From Flectonema sp. DT1601 (Eukaryota; Euglenozoa; Diplonemea; Diplonemida; Diplonemidae), in contig OZ025797.1 in assembly GCA_964019425.1 (NCBI GenBank), positions 310,001 through 374,000 of the forward strand: DNA of 64,000 nucleotides, given 5' to 3'. The notes below the pieces were generated by a model, which made no database searches, was not told the DNA's origin, and saw only the letters and a list, made by a program, of their open reading frames with translations. The translations under genes were made by a program, and so were the position numbers. Below are positions 19,586-29,818 of this stretch, piece by piece; the first letter of the stretch is position 1, and each line of letters begins with the position of its first letter.

Positions 19586-21748
19586 ATGACTCTAGATAAG
19601 ATACCGTCAGTTCTCTTGGTAAAGTCACCAAAGAGAAGTCGTTCGTTAGAGAGAGACAGAGGCAGACAGATAGTCAGGACACGCAGCAATGAAAGAGTCG
19701 CACAGGCTACGATAGAACGTGCGACTATTCCATCGAGGTCAGAGAGGAGGTCATCACCGAAGAGGAGTCGTTCAAATGAGAGAAAAGTTCAAAAGAATCA
19801 TTACTTTAAGGGATCTCCTGTCAGGGCTGACAGTGGATTAATGCAAGGCTGGGCTCAAGATGGTGAACAGAGAATCGAAGCAATGGAATTCATGGCTTAC
19901 AAATTAGTAGAAGTAATGCTAACTGGTAAAGGTTGGTCAGCTGCAAGAGAAATAAGCACAGCACATGCTGGATTCATGAGCGATGCATTTCCTTTAACAG
20001 AAATGACGAGACTTCAAGAATACTGCGAATACATGGGACACCTTGCTAATGATACCGCTCCTGATCTCTCTTATCATATTACTTCAATATCAACAAGTGG
20101 AAATACATGTACTGTCACTGCTCACATGGAAGGAACTCACACTGGACCAGGTGGTGACATTCCAGCAACTCATAAAAAGTCATCCTCATCACTTGCCTAC
20201 ACTTTTAACTTTACAAATAACGGAAAGGTTACTCGTCTGCTTAAAGTATGGGATGCCTATTCACAATACAACGGGTGGGGTTGGATTGGGAATCAAGCCA
20301 GTATGGAACAAGAGATTCTTGGTGAAGATGGTTACGAAACAAGTCAATTCATTAATGGTCAATTTATAGAAAGTGATCTTCACTACACAAACTTTGATCC
20401 GTCAACAGGAGATGCTTTATGTTTTGTATCTGATGCGAGTAACGTTGATGTTGACAGGGCAGTCGATGCCGCATGCACTGCTAGTAGTAGTGGTGAATGG
20501 GCTCGGATGACAAAGTTGAAACGCCAGAAAATGATTTCTCGTTTAGGAATGCTTCTCCAACGTGATGCTTCTCAATTATGTAAACTTGAATCCCTCGACA
20601 CGGGACTATCAGAAGAAATAGCAATGCGATCATTAAACTTTTGTCTTGAGTCTGTAAAGTTCTACACAAAATTCTGCACCGATGAACGAAACAACAAAAC
20701 TGCAAGTCAAAGTTTTAGAAAGAATCTCAACAGCGGAGCAACATCCAGTGAGCTTGCTAAGGTAGTTGGTCTGTTCTTAGATTGTGACTATCCTCTACTT
20801 AGAATTATTACATTAACACTTCCTGCTTTATGTATGGGTTGCTCTGTTGTTGTTAAGTTAAATAAGTACTCTCCTATGTCAGGGTTAGCTGTGGCTCACT
20901 TATTCAGAGAGAGTGGTTTCCCTCCGGGATGTGTAAACATACTTGTTGGAAGTAACAACTCTGTTGATGCCGCAATTAGTAAACATCCGTTGATTTCAAA
21001 GGTAGTTTTCAGTACCAGAATTCAACATTTCATCGAAAACGATAATTTTGCTCAACTCGACACTATCGGTAAGGGAACCGTTTTGATCTGTTCGGGAGCT
21101 GACTTGAAATTAGCTGCCAGACATTGCCTTGATGAAATGTGCTTAATAAGAGGTCAGCTACTTGCCTTTGGATCTCGAGTGTTGGTAGAAGAAGATGTCT
21201 ACAAAGAGTTTATGAAAATAATAGTAAACGTCGTATCAGAAATGAGTCCTGTTTCTCTTAGCGATCCAAACTTAGCGACAACAGTACTAAACCACATCGA
21301 TATTTGTATTGAGAATGGTGCTCAACTAGAGTGCGGTGGAGTAGCGAAGGAAACTTCTTTCCAACCAGCAGTCTTGTCTGAATTCCCAGAAGGATTGCCA
21401 GATGATGTCGATCCTTGGTCAGATGGTGAATTAGTATTGTTTCCGATTGTTTGTGTTAAGAAATTCGCAACAGCTGACAGCGACGCCATATTTTTAAACA
21501 TCGGATCGGAACCACTATTAGTATTCACCAACTCTATTGAGAGATTTAATCAAATATCTGAATCATCTGTCGCTGGTGCTATTCACGGAAAGAATGAAGC
21601 TTGCTTTGAACCCTCAAGACAGTTTGAAAGTAAACAAAATCTTTCTGATCTGGTCGAAGCAACATTAACTTCATTTACTAAAGAGAATGAAGATCGTGTT
21701 CTTACTCCTCGTATTGAGAATGAAGCTAAACTACTTGAGTGTTTGTGA
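19586..21748 (+). CDS. SnoaL/NTF2-like domain fused to an aldehyde-dehydrogenase-like domain (probable pseudoenzyme)
   Basis: 720 residues from the ATG at 19586; starting at 19520 would add 22. Residues about 12-80 are basic and Ser-rich with SPKRSRS-ER occurring twice, likely phosphorylation sites. Residues about 95-240 resemble a SnoaL-like/NTF2 fold (MQGWAQDGEQRIEA ... GNTCTVTAHMEGTHTG). From about 250 an ALDH fold begins at FINGQFIESDLHYTNFDPS. It continues with WARMTKLKRQKMISRLG, ESLDTG and FPPGCVNILVG. The catalytic Cys of the usual GQCC motif is replaced by Leu in RGQLLAFGSR, the general-base Glu motif ELGGK reads LDTIGKG, and the NAD-binding GSTxxG loop is lost. It is therefore most likely non-catalytic. 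Binding or regulatory function is inferred. Confidence 0.8.
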   Translation: MTLDKIPSVLLVKSPKRSRSLERDRGRQIVRTRSNERVAQATIERATIPSRSERRSSPKRSRSNERKVQKNHYFKGSPVRADSGLMQGWAQDGEQRIEAMEFMAYKLVEVMLTGKGWSAAREISTAHAGFMSDAFPLTEMTRLQEYCEYMGHLANDTAPDLSYHITSISTSGNTCTVTAHMEGTHTGPGGDIPATHKKSSSSLAYTFNFTNNGKVTRLLKVWDAYSQYNGWGWIGNQASMEQEILGEDGYETSQFINGQFIESDLHYTNFDPSTGDALCFVSDASNVDVDRAVDAACTASSSGEWARMTKLKRQKMISRLGMLLQRDASQLCKLESLDTGLSEEIAMRSLNFCLESVKFYTKFCTDERNNKTASQSFRKNLNSGATSSELAKVVGLFLDCDYPLLRIITLTLPALCMGCSVVVKLNKYSPMSGLAVAHLFRESGFPPGCVNILVGSNNSVDAAISKHPLISKVVFSTRIQHFIENDNFAQLDTIGKGTVLICSGADLKLAARHCLDEMCLIRGQLLAFGSRVLVEEDVYKEFMKIIVNVVSEMSPVSLSDPNLATTVLNHIDICIENGAQLECGGVAKETSFQPAVLSEFPEGLPDDVDPWSDGELVLFPIVCVKKFATADSDAIFLNIGSEPLLVFTNSIERFNQISESSVAGAIHGKNEACFEPSRQFESKQNLSDLVEATLTSFTKENEDRVLTPRIENEAKLLECL

Positions 21749-24069
21749 TTGTTCATTTTTAGTTCAATTGTTTTCTTAATTCACTTGTTGTGAAGAGTTG
21801 ACAATCAGCTTATAACTTCTTATGGTACGATACATATGTCCTGCAACTGTTGTAAAGAATACTTTTTACTTTTTACTTTTTGATGGTAAAAGCAGCTTAA
21901 GCTTATTTATCGAAGTAATCTTCCTTCTTCTTCCCACTTTTCCCCCACCAGTTTGTCTTACCACGAATCGAGGGACTAACGAGTAATTAGTCAAAATAAG
22001 GTTACGATAGTATGGTGGAGGTCATCCCCATCTGTGTTTACGTAAGCTCTGCTTTCTTTTAATACTGAAAAGCATTCCAAGGGGACAATTAAAAGGTTGG
22101 ACAGCATTACGTGTATTCAGCTTACAGAAAAAATATTACTAGCTGTCGACTCTTTTTTTTTGCTTGTTTTTCTTCTCTTCATTCTGCTCGTGCTAATTGA
22201 AATTAAGGGGCGAAGATTCGATTCTTGTTGTCATGTTGAAAGGGAAATACTTACGCTTTAGTCATCCTTTTATGTATTCTTTTACTTGCGCAAAGGGTCA
22301 GGCAGCTGAGTGATAAAGCAGGGAATAGCAACAGTTCGATTCTCAGTCATTTCATTTTTTTGGTTTTTAACCTGAGAAGTCCCCGGGTGAGGGATCGACT
22401 TACTGATTCTCTTATTTTAGTTTATAACATTTCGATAAGATAGCAGCTTTAATGTTATTGTGTTGGTTATGGCTGCTGTCGTCCTGCTCTCTGTTCCCTT
22501 AGGGGGTCCTTTTTTTTAAAAAAAAAATTATGTTGTTTTGTGAGGCAGAACCGTCTTCTGCTTATTATATATTTTCATTTTCCCCGTTCCTTCCCATTTC
22601 TTTTTTTTTTTTTTTTTGTACTTAATAGTCGAGCATGTGTACCCACCTCCTTCAGCAATTGCATTGTCGGATGTTTCTTTTTCTGCCAGAAATTTTTTTT
22701 GTATTCGAGCCCCCAAACACTCCCCTTCCCGTGATGCTCTTTTCTTTGTATGTGCGATTTAAAATTTATTAAAAAAAAAATAAAAAAAAAAAAAAAAAAT
22801 CTTTTTATCATGTAGCTAATTCAAGAGAATAGTGTTTTTTTTGAGTTTTTTTTCCAGTTAACTGAAGAAGAATATTTTGAGACAGTGGTCTTGCCGTTGT
22901 CGTTGTGAGCAGAAATTAAACCGCCCTTTTGTTTTTTCTTAATTCTAATTTATAGTTTTTGTCGGGTGAATGAGGGAACATAGGGAAACTTTTCAGTTGA
23001 TTTGTTATGTATTTCCACAATCGAGTGTTACCTTTTCTTTTTTTTTTTGTTCTTTTCTTTTCATCACAATTACTGGATAACGAGGACTTACCACCCTCTT
23101 TTTCTTGGCAAAAAAACTGATGATTTTTTGTTTTTTTTAGTCCGAAAAAAAATAGTTTTATTTTTCTTTTTCCCTGCGGACGGTAGACGGCCAGCCTCAA
23201 GGATACATCTACCGTTGGCAAGTTAGAAAGAAGTGTGTGTGGTAATTTCAATAAAAGAATAAAAAAGAAAAAAGAAAAAGTGAAAAGGAGAAGGAAAGAA
23301 AAAATAAATATGGCATTTCTCATTAAATTATTTCCCTATTTGTAAGTGCGAGCTGCCAAATTTCGTTTTCCGTTTTCTTTTACCACCGTCTGGCAACTTG
23401 GTTGTTCGGTTGATGGTAACAAAAGAAAACAAAATGAAATGGCGCCGATGAGCAGTAGCACCTCAGAAAGTATTTTTTTTCCCGTTTATGCTGTTTTTTG
23501 TCGTTACTGTGTACGTGTTATCCCCCATGTCCAACTCAGATAAGGGAAAAAAAAGAAAAAAAAAAAAAGAAGAAAAAGTGCTAGCGCGTAGTCAACCCCC
23601 TTCATGCTCACTGTTGCTGGTATTGTATGGACGAAAGAAAAGAAGAAAAAAAAAAAACGAAAAATAATTGACAAAAAGAAGGAAAAAACGCAACTTAAAC
23701 AATTCATTCTTGTTGTCTACTACGAAACATATTTTCTCTTTTTTTTTTTTCTTTTCCTGCTTTTATTGTTCCTTGTGTTTATTTATTTTATTGAAATAGA
23801 TATTCTCATACTAATTTAATTCGTCCCCCCCCTTTTTACCGACCCCTACTGACAGCAAATATGAGATTATATAGATGGCAATCAGGTTTGGTCGATACCT
23901 TTATTTAGTAACCAGTTTTTGGTTGGTTTATGCTTAGTTACAACGAAAGAACAGCGTTAAGGATATCACCGTGGGTTGGATCTTCCTTACCTTTGTATCT
24001 CACTCCTCTTCCTCAGACCAGAAAATTTAATTTAAAAAAACAAACAAACAAACAAACAAACACAAAAAC
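21749..24069. other. 2.3-kb spacer
   Basis: No gene recognised. It is AT-rich with many A and T runs. A tRNA-like stretch occurs at about 22296-22345 (AGCTGAGTGATAAAGC, then AGTTCGATTCTC). Its A-box to B-box spacing is too short and the arms do not pair, so it is at best a relic. The last 90 bases hold a strong acceptor-like tract and an (AAAC)n run before the next gene. Confidence 0.55.
23981..24016 (+). promoter_or_regulatory. Putative trans-splice acceptor of the MVD gene
   Basis: The pyrimidine-rich tract TTACCTTTGTATCTCACTCC continues into TCTTCCTCAG at 24015-24016. It is followed by an A-rich 5' leader with several AAAC units and the ATG at 24070. It is one of the cleanest tracts in the window. 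Confidence 0.5.
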
Positions 24070-25227
24070 ATGACTACTTCAGTCACAGTATTGAGCCCTA
24101 TTAATATTGCCTTTATAAAGTATTGGGGTAAGGTTGACGAGGAACAGATAATTCCTTGCAATGATTCTTTTAGTATAACACTCAGCACAAATAAGTTTAG
24201 AACAAAAACAACTGTCACTACCAGTGACAAGTACGATTCAGACCGACTTTGGTTAAATGGTGTCGAAGTACAGATGAAGGAAGGAGGAAGGTTACAGAAT
24301 GTTTTACAATGCGCGAGAGAGAATTGTAATAAAAAAGGAAATGTTTATGTTGTGTCGGAAAATAACTTTCCAACTGCTGCTGGGATGGCTTCTTCTGCTG
24401 CAGGATTGTCTGCATTGGCTTTTGCCTTAGCAAATATCTGGTCACCACTAACACTGGACACGTCTTGTTTAGCGAGAATTGGATCTGGTAGTGCTTGTCG
24501 TTCAGTGTACGGTGGATTTGTAAAGTGGCACAGCGGCAGTCCCTCAGCGCCTCTTACATCTAAAGCTGAACAGTTTGTTCCTCACACTCACTGGTCAGAT
24601 ATGCAAGTTCTTTGTTTAGTAACAAAGTCGAGTAAGAAAAGCATTTCATCAACGGACGGTATGTTATTGTCATATGAAAACAGTCCTCTGATGCCAGAGA
24701 GAGTTTCTAAAAGAGTACCGGAGAGGATGATGTTGATATCAGAAGCTGTGAAGAACAGAGATTTTGAAACATTCGCAGCCATTACAATGGCTGACTGCGA
24801 AGACTTTCGTTCTGTTTGCAGGTCCACAACTCCACCAATCGACTACTGGAATGATCGTACAGAAGTAATCATTTCTTTGATTAAAATATTTAATAATCAC
24901 GCTGGTCGTTTACGCGCTGCTTACACTTACGATGCTGGTGCGAACTCCTTCATATTCTGTGAAAAAGAAACCTTGTGCAGCCTGTTTGCATTCTTTATGC
25001 ATTACTTCCCAACTGATGCCTCGAAACTTCACCTTGAGGACCCCTCCATCTTGAAGGGAGGAGTTGTTCCAGCAGAGCTTCAAAATGCTATTGAGGGACA
25101 CATACCTACATCATTAGACTTAGTCCTTCACAGTACAGTAGGGTCTGGTCCTTCTGTTGTGAGCGAAACATTCGAATCTCTGGCTGATGAACTTGGGTTG
25201 CCAAAATACTCACGCAGCAGTGCATAA
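24070..25227 (+). CDS. MVD: Diphosphomevalonate decarboxylase
   Basis: 385 residues, full length for the family. It decarboxylates mevalonate 5-diphosphate to isopentenyl diphosphate, the last step of the classical mevalonate pathway, in the cytosol. Family landmarks are all present. The N-terminal substrate loop is SPINIAFIKYWGK and the GHMP-kinase ATP loop is PTAAGMASSAAGLSALAF. SGSACRSVYGGFVKW carries the conserved Arg. YTYDAGANSFIF carries the catalytic Asp. The C-terminus has SGPSVV. No truncation or motif loss is visible. Its presence shows that the organism makes isoprenoids by the mevalonate route. These prenyl groups would also supply the farnesyl anchor predicted for the TPR protein in this window. 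Confidence 0.95.
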   Translation: MTTSVTVLSPINIAFIKYWGKVDEEQIIPCNDSFSITLSTNKFRTKTTVTTSDKYDSDRLWLNGVEVQMKEGGRLQNVLQCARENCNKKGNVYVVSENNFPTAAGMASSAAGLSALAFALANIWSPLTLDTSCLARIGSGSACRSVYGGFVKWHSGSPSAPLTSKAEQFVPHTHWSDMQVLCLVTKSSKKSISSTDGMLLSYENSPLMPERVSKRVPERMMLISEAVKNRDFETFAAITMADCEDFRSVCRSTTPPIDYWNDRTEVIISLIKIFNNHAGRLRAAYTYDAGANSFIFCEKETLCSLFAFFMHYFPTDASKLHLEDPSILKGGVVPAELQNAIEGHIPTSLDLVLHSTVGSGPSVVSETFESLADELGLPKYSRSSA

Positions 25228-25476
25228 AACAAAACCCCCGTATCGTATTTCCTTATTAAATTATTATCTTTAATAATCTTCGCCTACATTTAAGATTGAT
25301 ATGATAACTTCTTTCTTACAACTGACTGACTACCCCACAGTTTACTTATATTTGGGCTTCATGCCATCTTTTTGGACTAGCTGGTTGGGTTAAGTTGCTG
25401 TTGTTATATTCTACTCTTCGATGTTATTATTTTAGATTCTTTACAAACCTTTTCATCAGAATAATATCCTAAGAAT

Positions 25477-26976
25477 ATGCCGGCAACTGCTGTGAATGGT
25501 AATACTGGTGTCGTTGGTTTCACATTCAAGGTTTTCAATTTTTTTTTTTTTCCCTTTTCGAAATGAAGTGATGTTCTTGTTACTAAACATCGTATCAATC
25601 AAACTTCATGTCTCTTGATCATTGATCTACTATCCACAAGAGAGAACATTATTTTAAACAACCTAAACTAACAACAGGTTCCGCATCATGTGGCAAAGCA
25701 GATCCCACAGATGTTTGAGAAGTTAACGTTAGAGGGTGCTTCTTCTGGAGGTAAAAAGGTTCGATATGTGAAGAACCAAACTGGTAAGTAGTGACAGGAT
25801 GTAATCGTCTCTGTCATTGCCTGTTGACCGTCTGGTCTCAAAGTTACGATCGAGAATTTCCCATACAATTTACACGAAGGGAATGAATTAAGCTACCAGT
25901 ACGATGATTGCTGGAATGATACTTCACTGTAATTGTTGCCAGACACTCTTACACCGCAATCCCATTTTGCGAGATGCAACGTGTTGGGGGAAGGGAAGAA
26001 AAAAAAAAAAAAAAAAAAAAAAAGTTGCTTCCACTCTGCCAAGTTTCATTCCTGTTTGAAATAACTCATCCTTCCAGTTGGTAGAAATTAATAATTATTT
26101 CAATCAGATTGTTGTTGGATACCAATTCATTATATGCATCTAAAGGATGGGAAGGAAATGGTCGGCTCAGCAGAAATAATCCGTCCATGGATTATAGAGA
26201 GGAGAGAACTTTCAACAACTGAAGACCCACTAATGCTACTTGAGAATCTAAAGAAAGGAAACTGTAATACCGACGAAATAGTTCGACAGTTGGAACTCAT
26301 TCTCCAACTTGAAGCTTTAGAGGCTGCAGGTACTAATGGATCAACTGATGTTATTAGAGTGAAGGGTTGTTCTCAACACCTTCTTCAACGTAGAATAACT
26401 CCGATATGTAAAACATCAATTATGGATGCAAACAAACAGAGGCTTCCACCAATGAAAATATCTGGAGCATCCAGGAGGTTATTTCCGCCTCCGCCGGTTC
26501 CAAAACCGTCTGGTGAAGACCGTAATCCAGTTTTGGGTGAAAAAGCTGAGGAAAGTAAAAAAGCACGAGACGAATTAATATCTCGAAGACTGTTCTACAA
26601 TCCAATCTCAAGGAGTAAGGTAGCAATGAAGAAATTATCACAGAAATATCTCGCAAAACCTGTCATCCCTAACAGAAGATCAGAAAAGGAAAGAGTCACA
26701 ACAGCCAACCGACTCCACGAACAGGAAGTATCTCGCAGAGAAGACGACAGCAAGAGATTGTTATCAAAATATCTGACCAACCCTCCAGCTAAACGACTTT
26801 GTGCAGATGAACAAAGTATTAGTATAAATAGACTTTACAAAAGATCACAAGAACGACAGCTGGCGGTTTCAAATGTGCTTACTACGAAATACATCACTTC
26901 AACACAAACAAAGTTCAAAGAGTTATCTGAGAAACAGCGAACAGAAGTTTCGAAGAGAATGAATTCAGGAGGATGA
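25477..26976 (+). CDS. Basic repeat protein encoded by three exons (kinetoplastid-type RLY/KYL repeats)
   Basis: The last exon (26108-26976) alone gives an open frame from an internal ATG at 26134. Upstream sequence supports two more exons: 25477-25530 (ATG CCG GCA..., 18 codons) and 25678-25783. The joins 25530/25678 and 25783/26108 keep one frame of 342 codons plus stop and need GT-AG introns. The first donor (GTTTTC) is weak and the second (GTAAGT) is ideal. The protein has no recognised enzyme domain. Residues about 200-330 repeat a pattern of the form RL-(F/H/Y)-x(9)-R-x(7)-L-x(2)-KYL about three times, as seen in uncharacterised kinetoplastid proteins. Function is unknown. Confidence 0.6.
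25531..25677 (+). other. Candidate cis-spliced intron 1
   Basis: 147 nt, phase 0. Donor AAG/GTTTTC is non-consensus after GT. The 3' end CTAAACTAACAACAG offers a branch-point-like CTAAC very close to the AG. This AG could instead be a trans-splice acceptor for a shorter mRNA. Confidence 0.4.
25784..26107 (+). other. Candidate cis-spliced intron 2
   Basis: 324 nt, phase 1. Donor CTG/GTAAGT matches the eukaryotic consensus and the acceptor is TTTCAATCAG. Without removal, the frame of the upstream exon stops at once (GGT AAG TAG). With removal it continues into the long downstream exon. A 36-nt A-rich run lies inside. Confidence 0.6.
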
Positions 26977-27240
26977 ACTCCTCTTCACAATTTTAGTTCC
27001 GACACATTATTTTAGTTACTTTCTTATTATTGTCCTTTACAGGAAAATCTAATTGTCTGTGTGTGTGTATACTGTTAGCTGATTATTTATTGTTTCACTC
27101 TCTTTTCATTACTACACAATATGACTGGTTAATCAAACGTGTGATTTATTGTCAATATTTGAATTGTTAATTACAGAGAGAATTATGACCGCGCATTTTT
27201 TAATATTGTTGCAGGGGGGTTGTTTTTTCCTGTCAAAAAA

Positions 27241-28368
27241 ATGGGTGACGCTGCGGAAATCTTGGGAGTCAAGAGAAAACAAAATAGCTATGCGATGCCT
27301 GCTAGAAAGTCTGGTAAGAAGAGAGTTAATCATCATGCTAAGTTGCAGGAGTTATTATTAGCTGCTGGCATTGATGTTAATCTTGCAGAACCAATCCAAC
27401 GTATTGATAAACGACCTGCCGTGAGGTGGGTTCGTAAACAATATTCGACACCTCTACGGCCATTGAATGACATTTCAGTACCGATTTGGAAGGTTGCGGG
27501 TGAACCTGAAAAAGATCCGAAATGTGATCCTTTCGCTGAGATATTAGTACAAAACTCACCTTCAATAAGTTACTCGAAAGACGAATATAAAACACTTCCG
27601 ACAAGTATACAAGATAACGACTCTTGGAATACTTCAACAACAGAACAATTATTTAATATCGTTCTTAAGATTGGATGTATTTGGATTGTCATCTCTGACA
27701 GACTTGCTTCTCTCGGAATTGACAAAACAGCAATTGAATGTCGGAAGAGATACTACACAGTTGCTACAAAGATTTTGAGTCTAAGAAGACAGGCATCGAC
27801 AACACATCAATTACACGGATTAGAAATATCACCATATGATGAGGATCGCGACAACACTTATGAATCAACCATGGAAGATGCTTGGAACAGTGTTGCGAAC
27901 TATACTGAAAGTGATTATGTTAAACTAAAGTCTGACTCATCGAGGATTAAAACACTAATCCAAGAACGGCATTCGTTATCATTGGAGAATGAAGCCTATT
28001 CTGGAGAACAGCTATTTTCACAGTTACAGATTTGTAAACCCCAATCTGAATGGAGAAGACCATCTCGGTATGGCAGAGTAACAACCAGGTTCTTAAGAAT
28101 TACGTCACTAAAGAATGAGCGACGTGTCGAGACTTCGATCGGAACAATCGAATTATTCTCATCGACGAATTCAGTTTTTAATAAAGCCGTTGATGTTCAC
28201 AAGTCTCTTAGAAAGTATTATCACCTCCTCGACTTAATTAAAAAAGAAGAACAACAAATAACTAAACTAGAAAAGGATACTAAAGAATCTTCCATAGCTA
28301 TTGACATTCCCTCAATACGTCGAATACTGAGGGATCCGAAGATGAAGAGGAAATGGGAATCTGATTAA
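27241..28368 (+). CDS. DMAP1: DMAP1/SWC4-like subunit of NuA4 and SWR1 chromatin complexes
   Basis: 375 residues. The SANT-like segment at about 105-180 fits DMAP1/Swc4/Eaf2. SYSKDEYKTL corresponds to the family YT.EEY entry. DSWNTSTTEQLFNIVLKIG corresponds to W(T)..ET..LF.L. IWIVISDRLA corresponds to (R)F.VI.DR. ECRKRYYTVATKIL corresponds to LK.RYY.V...L. The N-terminus MGDAAEILG resembles the DILGL-type start of the family. The protein is nuclear in other eukaryotes, where it helps acetylate histone H4/H2A and deposit H2A.Z. The ATG at 27241 was chosen; a TTG 21 nt upstream lies in the T-rich leader after a candidate acceptor AG at 27213-27214. The C-terminal half is more divergent. Confidence 0.78.
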   Translation: MGDAAEILGVKRKQNSYAMPARKSGKKRVNHHAKLQELLLAAGIDVNLAEPIQRIDKRPAVRWVRKQYSTPLRPLNDISVPIWKVAGEPEKDPKCDPFAEILVQNSPSISYSKDEYKTLPTSIQDNDSWNTSTTEQLFNIVLKIGCIWIVISDRLASLGIDKTAIECRKRYYTVATKILSLRRQASTTHQLHGLEISPYDEDRDNTYESTMEDAWNSVANYTESDYVKLKSDSSRIKTLIQERHSLSLENEAYSGEQLFSQLQICKPQSEWRRPSRYGRVTTRFLRITSLKNERRVETSIGTIELFSSTNSVFNKAVDVHKSLRKYYHLLDLIKKEEQQITKLEKDTKESSIAIDIPSIRRILRDPKMKRKWESD

Positions 28369-28500
28369 GAGTTAAATATTAATATAATTATTGCTGAAGT
28401 GGCAACACAGTGACGATCCTGTCGACCATGTCCACCGGCTCCGGATGACGTAGTCGTCTCTTTTGAAGGAATGATTGTCCTAATTCTGAACAGAAATAAT

Positions 28501-28522
28501 ATTTTTCCCCTTCTCATAACAG
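28501..28522 (+). promoter_or_regulatory. Putative trans-splice acceptor
   Basis: TTTTTCCCCTTCTCATAACAG ends at 28522, 7 nt before the ATG at 28529, giving a very short 5' leader. Confidence 0.45.
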
Positions 28523-28528
28523 CCAATA

Positions 28529-29215
28529 ATGTCTAATGACAGTGAGAGCTCACCGAGGGTCATTGAAACCTTGGAAGAGGTGGATATCTACCAGGGGGCA
28601 TCAGAAAAATCAAAAATAATCAGCAAGAGCTCCAAAGACACTAAATTAATAATAACAACAATAAAGCAATCTGGTGAAACAGAATGGGGAAAGATGGACT
28701 GTGGTTGGATGATACTTTCTGAAAAAACAATAAAAACGATACAAATAGGTGGACAACTTGAATGTCGCATATGTAGTGTTACGATGGGATGGAAAGAGTG
28801 GTCGGCCCACAGCAAAGCAAAAAAGCATCGTCAAAAGTTTTCAAAATCGACATATGAAAATATCACAACTATTGAACAAGCGAATAAAATAATTGAAATG
28901 TGTGCTGTCGGAGACGGCGACGTCAATACACTTTTAAAGGAGGTAATTATTGAACCTCCTTCAGGTTGTGGTGGCAGGTGGACAGGTCCACCACCACCTT
29001 CTAAGGAAGTGCAACAGAAAGCTGATCCTAGTACTTCTAGTGAATTAGAACCTGACCTCACAGCAGATCAAATAGCATGGCAAGAAAGAGCAGAGTCTCA
29101 CCGCATTAAAATATCATCTGAAAGTTACAACCAAAGAGAGCTTCCCGTCGTGTGTTGTAAACCACCAGATTTCTGCCCTCCATTTGGGGCTGGTAGAGGT
29201 AGAATGATTTTTTAA
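28529..29215 (+). CDS. SH3b-like plus C2H2 zinc-finger protein
   Basis: 228 residues. Residues about 12-68 have the strand pattern of an SH3/SH3b barrel (VDIYQGASEKSKII ... GETEWGKMDCGWMIL), in which a trailing GW is typical. Residues about 78-105 form a single C2H2 finger, LECRICSVTMGWKEW with SAHSKAKKHRQKF. Its C-x2-C, x12, H-x5-H spacing matches U1-type/matrin fingers that often bind structured RNA. The C-terminal third is Pro-rich and ends with a Gly/Arg tail (GAGRGRMIF). There is no signal peptide. A nuclear RNA-processing role is plausible from the finger type but is inference. The following 0.6 kb is non-coding. Confidence 0.6.
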   Translation: MSNDSESSPRVIETLEEVDIYQGASEKSKIISKSSKDTKLIITTIKQSGETEWGKMDCGWMILSEKTIKTIQIGGQLECRICSVTMGWKEWSAHSKAKKHRQKFSKSTYENITTIEQANKIIEMCAVGDGDVNTLLKEVIIEPPSGCGGRWTGPPPPSKEVQQKADPSTSSELEPDLTADQIAWQERAESHRIKISSESYNQRELPVVCCKPPDFCPPFGAGRGRMIF

Positions 29216-29818
29216 GAAATCCAACAATCTGTTGTGTCTCTTAACAATAATTTCTTTGACCCCACCGTTAACTTTTATTTATTTAAAGAAAGTGACGTCT
29301 TGCGGCCACAGAACTTAGTTTTCCAGGCCCGTAGGTTAACGAGTTTCAAATAGTCATTCACATGAAATCTTTTGTTTGTTTCTGTTGAATGTGTCTTTCA
29401 GCCACAGAACTTAGCATTCCAGGCACCCTTCCCTTCAGTTATCTTCTCACTGTGAACGGATCTGTGAAATCCACTTAAAAACCTCAAGAAGCTTTGTGGG
29501 TTGGTCAACAATGTTCAAGGCTTTCAATGTAGGGTAGCTTTGTTTGTTGTAATTATTTAATTAATTCTCACTATTTTTATATCTGTTTTAGTGGTGTTTC
29601 CGATATTTAATGTGGGACGAGGCAAGTAATTATTATTATTGATCTTGGTGTGTTTCCGCTCTTACTGTACCTGACTGGTCGTCCGTATATTGGAAAGCTT
29701 TAAAAAAATAAACAGCAACACCAACTATTCTGTGGTTGGAGTTGATTAAGGGAAATTATTAATGTTTTTTATATTTTATTATAAATACGTTCCTCTTGTT
29801 GTACAGACACTTCAACAG
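29216..29818. other. Spacer with a 24-bp direct repeat
   Basis: No gene recognised. A 24-bp block reading GCCACAGAACTTAG-(2 variable)-TTCCAGGC occurs at 29305-29328 and again at 29401-29424 with two differences. The remainder is AT-rich leader sequence of the next gene. Confidence 0.65.
29790..29806 (+). promoter_or_regulatory. Putative trans-splice acceptor that decides the p24 start
   Basis: CGTTCCTCTTGTTGTACAG ends at 29806. It lies downstream of the first in-frame ATG (29762) and 13 nt upstream of the ATG at 29819, so the shorter protein with a proper signal peptide is favoured. Confidence 0.45.

Noticed and set aside
22296-22345. tRNA-like stretch with A-box and B-box resemblance
   Set aside because: The boxes are about 30 nt apart, too close for a tRNA, and neither the T arm nor the acceptor stem pairs.
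22916-23323. A 135-codon minus-strand frame rich in Phe and Lys
   Set aside because: It consists largely of translated A/T runs in a spacer and is the wrong strand for the array.
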